Assembly (NCBI GenBank): GCA_964639885.1
Contig: CAZXEH010000007.1
Span: 1-64,000 of the forward strand
Length of the DNA stretch: 64,000 nt
Source of the DNA: JAGNLA01 sp964639885
GTDB taxonomy: Bacteria; Caldisericota; Caldisericia; JAAYUI01
Direction of reading: 5' to 3'
Shown: in pieces, positions 60,977-64,000 of the stretch
How positions within the stretch are numbered: position 1 is the stretch's first letter
Layout of the letters: the number at the start of each line of letters is the position of its first letter
Position numbers and translations under genes: made by a program
Notes under the pieces: generated by a model
Seen by the model: the letters and a program-made list of their open reading frames with translations, nothing else
What the model was told of the DNA's origin: nothing
The model's database searches: none

Positions 60977-60998
60977 ATTCAGGATTATCCGGTAATAT
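60971..60998 (+). promoter_or_regulatory. Promoter of the creatininase-family gene
   Basis: TTGCAA (60971-60976) and TAATAT (60993-60998) are 16 bases apart. TTGCAA is its own reverse complement and serves as -35 for both directions. Confidence 0.72.
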
Positions 60999-61017
60999 CG
61001 GAACAAAAGGAGATGAG

Positions 61018-61701
61018 ATGTTTGAGAAAATGTGCTGGATGGATGTTGAGCAATATCTGAAAAAGGATGACCGGATTGTGGTTGTGGTTGGCTCCTGCGA
61101 ACAACATGGTTACCTGAGTCTGGCAACCGATACGCTCGAACCGCTCGAGATTGCCAAAGCTGCATGCAAAGCCGAAAATATACCGATTGCACCGCCAATC
61201 AATTACGGCCTTAACCCGTTTTTCAACGCCTATCCAGGGAATGTCAGCCTTTCAGTTGAGATTTTTTCAAAAATGGTGAAGGAAATCCTTCAAAGCCTGA
61301 TCAATCAGGGATTCAGGCGAATCCTGGTTTCAAACGGTCACGGCGGCAATTCGGGAGTCCTGACTCAGATAATTGATGAAATATTGAACGGCAATCCTGG
61401 TGTAAAGATGTCTTTCTTCCAGTGGTGGCTTCATCCTGACGTTGACAGGGTGGCAATCGATTCTGGATTGAAGCAGGCTCATGCCAACTGGTCGGAAAAC
61501 CACGCCTTCACCAAAGTCAGGGAAGTTCCAAATGAACCAAAACCGTTCGTCACGCTTCCAAAGGTTGCCAATGCAGCAGAAATAAGGCAAATCCTCGGTG
61601 ACGGCTGCACGGGTGGATGCTACGAAGCGTCCACCGAAGTGATGAAAAAGTTCTTTGAGGCCGCTGTTTCAGCGATGTCACAGGAACTTGCAAAGCTCTG
61701 A
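61018..61701 (+). CDS. Creatininase-family amidohydrolase
   Basis: A 227-residue member of the creatininase/MftE family, metal-dependent amide hydrolases. Metal ligands are in VVGSCEQHGYLSLATDTLEP and SNGHGGNSGVLTQI, with a later glutamate in GCYEASTEV. The family covers creatinine, formamide-type and peptide-cofactor substrates, and the substrate here is not clear. A strong AAAGGAGATGAG site precedes the ATG. It is transcribed away from the FHA-kinase cluster. Confidence 0.85.
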   Translation: MFEKMCWMDVEQYLKKDDRIVVVVGSCEQHGYLSLATDTLEPLEIAKAACKAENIPIAPPINYGLNPFFNAYPGNVSLSVEIFSKMVKEILQSLINQGFRRILVSNGHGGNSGVLTQIIDEILNGNPGVKMSFFQWWLHPDVDRVAIDSGLKQAHANWSENHAFTKVREVPNEPKPFVTLPKVANAAEIRQILGDGCTGGCYEASTEVMKKFFEAAVSAMSQELAKL

Positions 61702-61705
61702 AACT

Positions 61706-61909
61706 TCAGTCTTTCTTTGTGTCGCCGATTGGTGGCATTGGAGCTGGTGACGACTGATCCGGATGCTTCATGTAACCTAATGGCGATATGAGCTTTTTCG
61801 TGTTGCATTCCTTGCACTTCGGGCAGCACGGATGTTCGTGGGAGACCGACGTTGAGAAGATGTCGAAAACATGTCCGCAATTGTTGCATTTGTACTCGTA
61901 AATTGGCAT
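61706..61909 (-). CDS. FmdB-type zinc ribbon protein
   Basis: A 67-residue small protein: MPIYEYKCNNCGHVFDIF, CPKCKECNTKKLISPLGY, then a Pro/Ser tail. This is the FmdB/putative regulatory zinc-ribbon family, of unknown role. The start is ATG 61909, supported by a leaderless promoter; the longer frame crosses the end of birA. Its last bases lie four bases from the creatininase-family stop on the other strand. Confidence 0.85.
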   Translation of the reverse strand: MPIYEYKCNNCGHVFDIFSTSVSHEHPCCPKCKECNTKKLISPLGYMKHPDQSSPAPMPPIGDTKKD

Positions 61910-61917
61910 GACAATAA

Positions 61918-61945
61918 TTAATACCGTTTCAAGGCCTGAGGTCAA
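61918..61945 (-). promoter_or_regulatory. Promoter of the FmdB gene (leaderless)
   Basis: On the minus strand TTGACC (61940-61945, inside the end of birA) and TATTAA (61918-61923) are 16 bases apart. Eight bases separate the -10 box from the ATG. Confidence 0.6.
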
Positions 61946-62528
61946 GGGGGATTTCAAGACAACCTGATGAAACAAGCCTTTCAACGATTACATGACGGCC
62001 ATGAACCAGCAACTCGTTTACACCGTCTGAAACAGCCTTTGCAACCATTGGAGCCAGAACTTCGCAATCCCATCGCCTGTTGGTCAACTCGCAAAGCGAA
62101 ACGGCCATGTTTGGTACCATGTTGTTCACATTGATGCCCACACCGACGAGCACATATTCGACGTGACTACCCCTAAGAACAGACTGGCACAGTATTCCAC
62201 AAAGTTTTTTGTGGCTTCGGCCAAAAACGGCAAGAATATCATTTGGATACTTTATCTGGTTTTGGATTCCAAGGGTCATGAGCATTTCATGAATGCTCAG
62301 TCCAACGGCAAGGGCAATGTACGAGCAGACATCTGATGAGATTGGTCTCCTTAAAAGAACCGTCATCCAGAGTCCGCCTTCGTTTGAAAACCACTGTTTC
62401 TGGTTGCGACCAACACCTTTTGTCTGGATATCAGCCCAAACAATCGTCATGTCGTCAGCATCCTGACCGGCTACCTCTCTGGCAACCCTCTGGGTGCTGT
62501 CTATCTCCTTGAACCTGATGAACCTCAC
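61929..62528 (-). CDS. birA: Biotin-protein ligase without repressor domain
   Basis: 199 residues from GTG 62528. It attaches biotin to carboxylase carrier proteins. Motifs: EIDSTQRVAREVA, the biotinyl-AMP loop KGVGRNQKQWFS (the usual GRGRxGR is altered to GVGRNQK), GLWMTVLLR, IKYPNDIL, LCGILCQS and VGVGINVNN. The N-terminal DNA-binding domain of E. coli BirA is missing, so it is a plain ligase. I prefer GTG 62528 to TTG 62546 because a TACAAT -10 box ends seven bases before it and would overlap the longer version. Confidence 0.9.
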   Translation of the reverse strand: MRFIRFKEIDSTQRVAREVAGQDADDMTIVWADIQTKGVGRNQKQWFSNEGGLWMTVLLRRPISSDVCSYIALAVGLSIHEMLMTLGIQNQIKYPNDILAVFGRSHKKLCGILCQSVLRGSHVEYVLVGVGINVNNMVPNMAVSLCELTNRRWDCEVLAPMVAKAVSDGVNELLVHGRHVIVERLVSSGCLEIPLDLRP

Positions 62529-62537
62529 GTTTAAGAT
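62509..62537 (+). promoter_or_regulatory. Promoter of queA
   Basis: TTGAAC (62509-62514, inside birA) and TAAGAT (62532-62537) are 17 bases apart. The leader to ATG 62552 would be about eight bases, with no ribosome site. Confidence 0.65.
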
Positions 62538-62564
62538 TGTAGCCAAATCCTATGGAAAAGGCAA
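62536..62564 (-). promoter_or_regulatory. Promoter of birA (leaderless), overlapping the queA promoter
   Basis: On the minus strand TTGCCT (62559-62564, inside queA) and TACAAT (62536-62541) are 17 bases apart. The two -10 boxes overlap by two bases, so the divergent promoters compete. Confidence 0.7.
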
Positions 62565-63577
62565 ACACTCTAAAGCTGTCGGACTTCGTCTACGATCTCC
62601 CCCAGGAGCTGATCGCGCAGGAACCATCACAAAAACGCGATCACTCAAGGCTCATGGTTTTGGACAGGGAAGAAAAGACTGTCAGGGAGCTTCATTTTTC
62701 TGACATAACCCAGTTCTTCAATCCGGGCGACACTCTGGTTCTCAACGACACAAGAGTCATACCTGCAAGGCTGTTTGGCAAGCTCAAAACAGGCGGAAAC
62801 GTCGAGGTTTTCCTCCTAAAGAGGTTTGGTGACGGGCTATGGAAAACGCTAGTGAAACCAGGCAAAAAACTCCAGCCTGGAACAATGTTCGAGGTCTCTG
62901 GCCAGAAAGCTGAAGTGATCGAGAGAACTGACGAAGGTGGAAGGATCATAAAATTCGACTGCGACGACCGGACACTTCTGGGCTTCGGCAATGTCCCGCT
63001 TCCTCCATACATCCACAACACAAACATCGACCCAGAGCGCTACCAAACCGTTTATTCCAAAAACGATGGCGCCGTGGCTGCCCCAACAGCCGGACTCCAC
63101 TTCACACCTGAACTGCTCAATGCTATCGTCCAGAAAGGCGTTGCCGTGGTAAAAGTCACGCTCCACGTTGGCATAGGAACCTTCCGACCAATCAAGACTG
63201 ACAACGTTGATGAACACAAGATGGACTTCGAATGGTACAGCATCTCTGATGAAACTGCTGACGTCATCAACAACACCCATAAAATTGGTGGAAAAATCTA
63301 TGCCTGTGGGACAACAGTGGTCAGAACTCTTGAATCCACAACGACTGAAGATGGCATTATCCAACCAGGCGAAGGCGAAACCGACCTTTTCATCAAACCT
63401 GGCTACAAATTCAAAGCTGTGGACAGGCTCATCACAAACTTCCACCTGCCAGGGTCAACACTGCTCCTTCTGGTTTCAGCTTTTGCAGGGAAGGATTTCA
63501 TTTTTGAAGCCTACAGGCAGGCAGTTGACAGCCGATTTAGATTCTTCAGCTTTGGCGATGCAATGCTGATTTTATAG
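62552..63577 (+). CDS. queA: S-adenosylmethionine:tRNA ribosyltransferase-isomerase
   Basis: A 341-residue QueA, which transfers the ribose of SAM to 7-aminomethyl-7-deazaguanine in tRNA during queuosine synthesis. Seen: DFVYDLPQELIAQEPSQKRDHSRLMV, LVLNDTRVIPARLFG, GAVAAPTAGLHFT, VTLHVGIGTFRPIK, then KIYACGTTVVRTLES and LITNFHLPGSTLLLLVSAFAG. Length is normal. It is divergent from birA. No tgt gene is in the window. Confidence 0.97.
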   Translation: MEKANTLKLSDFVYDLPQELIAQEPSQKRDHSRLMVLDREEKTVRELHFSDITQFFNPGDTLVLNDTRVIPARLFGKLKTGGNVEVFLLKRFGDGLWKTLVKPGKKLQPGTMFEVSGQKAEVIERTDEGGRIIKFDCDDRTLLGFGNVPLPPYIHNTNIDPERYQTVYSKNDGAVAAPTAGLHFTPELLNAIVQKGVAVVKVTLHVGIGTFRPIKTDNVDEHKMDFEWYSISDETADVINNTHKIGGKIYACGTTVVRTLESTTTEDGIIQPGEGETDLFIKPGYKFKAVDRLITNFHLPGSTLLLLVSAFAGKDFIFEAYRQAVDSRFRFFSFGDAMLIL

Positions 63578-63578
63578 G

Positions 63579-63989
63579 TTAATGCAGATATTTTTCAGCA
63601 TAACCCGAAACATAGTCGGCCAGCCAGTTAGCACCGATCGACCGGTAGATGAATTCAGATTCGAAGAAGTTTTGTTCGGCAAGTTTCCTGTCAATTTCCG
63701 ACCTGCTGAACCTGAACTCACCAGCGTACACCTTGCCTAAAAGCTTGGTCAGATGGGCCATTCTCTGTCTATGACCAGAAGCAATCGCCATTGTTTTTGC
63801 GCAAGTCAGCTGCTCGATTCCCTTTTTGATCTGTATCGGGGTTTTACCCTCAATGATCGATATCATGCCAAGTGATGCAAGCCTGAGAAGCTCGTACATG
63901 GTGTCGTTTTGAATTTCAGGGAGCTCTGAGATGGCTTCAGCAATCTTCTTCAGGTCTGATTTCGGAAAAGGCTGGTTGAACGCCGTCAT
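63579..63989 (-). CDS. Protein of unknown function
   Basis: A 136-residue mostly helical soluble protein. It has a central KKGIEQLTCAKTMAIASGHRQRMAHLTKLLGKVYAGE helix pair reminiscent of TPR-like stretches, and ends in LADYVSGYAEKYLH. The ATG at 63989 is close to the window edge, so the upstream signals cannot be judged and the start may be further out. It converges on queA with one base between the stops. I recognise no family. Confidence 0.6.
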   Translation of the reverse strand: MTAFNQPFPKSDLKKIAEAISELPEIQNDTMYELLRLASLGMISIIEGKTPIQIKKGIEQLTCAKTMAIASGHRQRMAHLTKLLGKVYAGEFRFSRSEIDRKLAEQNFFESEFIYRSIGANWLADYVSGYAEKYLH

Positions 63990-64000
63990 GATAGAAAAAC

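Noticed and set aside
1..64000. CRISPR array, prophage or insertion sequence
   Set aside because: I saw no regularly spaced repeats, integrase, transposase or phage structural genes on either strand. The tRNA genes show no integrase next to them.

Overview
The window is about 64 kb of a bacterial chromosome, probably a metagenome-assembled scaffold: one run of exactly 100 Ns sits at 51039-51138. I cannot name the species. The gene content suggests an uncultured anaerobic or microaerophilic lineage. It carries rubrerythrin, superoxide reductase (desulfoferrodoxin) and an FprA-type oxygen/NO reductase with a rubredoxin partner. It also has sigma-54, Tat secretion, an enolase, and many secreted proteins ending in copper-amine-oxidase-type 'stalk' domains. 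Base composition is moderate and even, except for one very AT-rich gene (43342-45024) that looks foreign.

Layout. 182-1854: a radical SAM/SPASM enzyme and a small membrane protein. 1963-6428: enolase co-transcribed with a 1065-residue secreted beta-propeller protein. 6585: tRNA-Leu(CAG). 6894-12986: a 2030-residue secreted cysteine-rich repeat protein. 13269-18269: an oxygen-defence island with a Fur/PerR-type regulator, rubrerythrin, superoxide reductase, ferritin, an AhpD-GAF fusion, FprA and a flavin reductase-rubredoxin. 19302-29895: a complete chemosensory operon without flagellar genes (CheW-like proteins, two CheY, MCP, CheR, CheA-REC, CheB). 29951-34134: a propeller lipoprotein, a STAS-like protein and a propeller/cohesin-like/stalk secreted protein. 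34249-37724: tRNA-Gln(TTG) followed by glmU, prs, L25 and a PPC/DUF296 protein. 38365-41847: rapZ, yvcK, rpoN. 41866-43063: a DUF4097-like protein and an NfeD-like membrane protein. 43342-45024: an AT-rich FRG-TPR gene. 45043-50359: P5C dehydrogenase, a lipoprotein, tatA, tatC, and a Na+/solute symporter with its 35-residue companion. 50455-52336: a class II aldolase cut by the gap and a YprB-like exonuclease with TPRs. 52330-60930: a minus-strand cluster of FHA protein, Ser/Thr kinase with a large ectodomain, and two secreted proteins. 61018-63989: creatininase family, FmdB, BirA, QueA and an unknown.

Two themes run through the region. The first is a cell-surface programme. Five proteins carry the same stalk-type domain, usually behind a beta-propeller, and one is a transmembrane Ser/Thr kinase encoded next to two secreted proteins and an FHA protein. 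The second is expression style. Many operon-first genes have a sigma-70-like promoter whose -10 box ends about 5-8 bases before the start codon, with no Shine-Dalgarno sequence, so their mRNAs should be leaderless. Most internal operon genes instead have strong AGGAGG-type sites.

All functional calls come from reading the sequence and recognising motifs. No database search was run.
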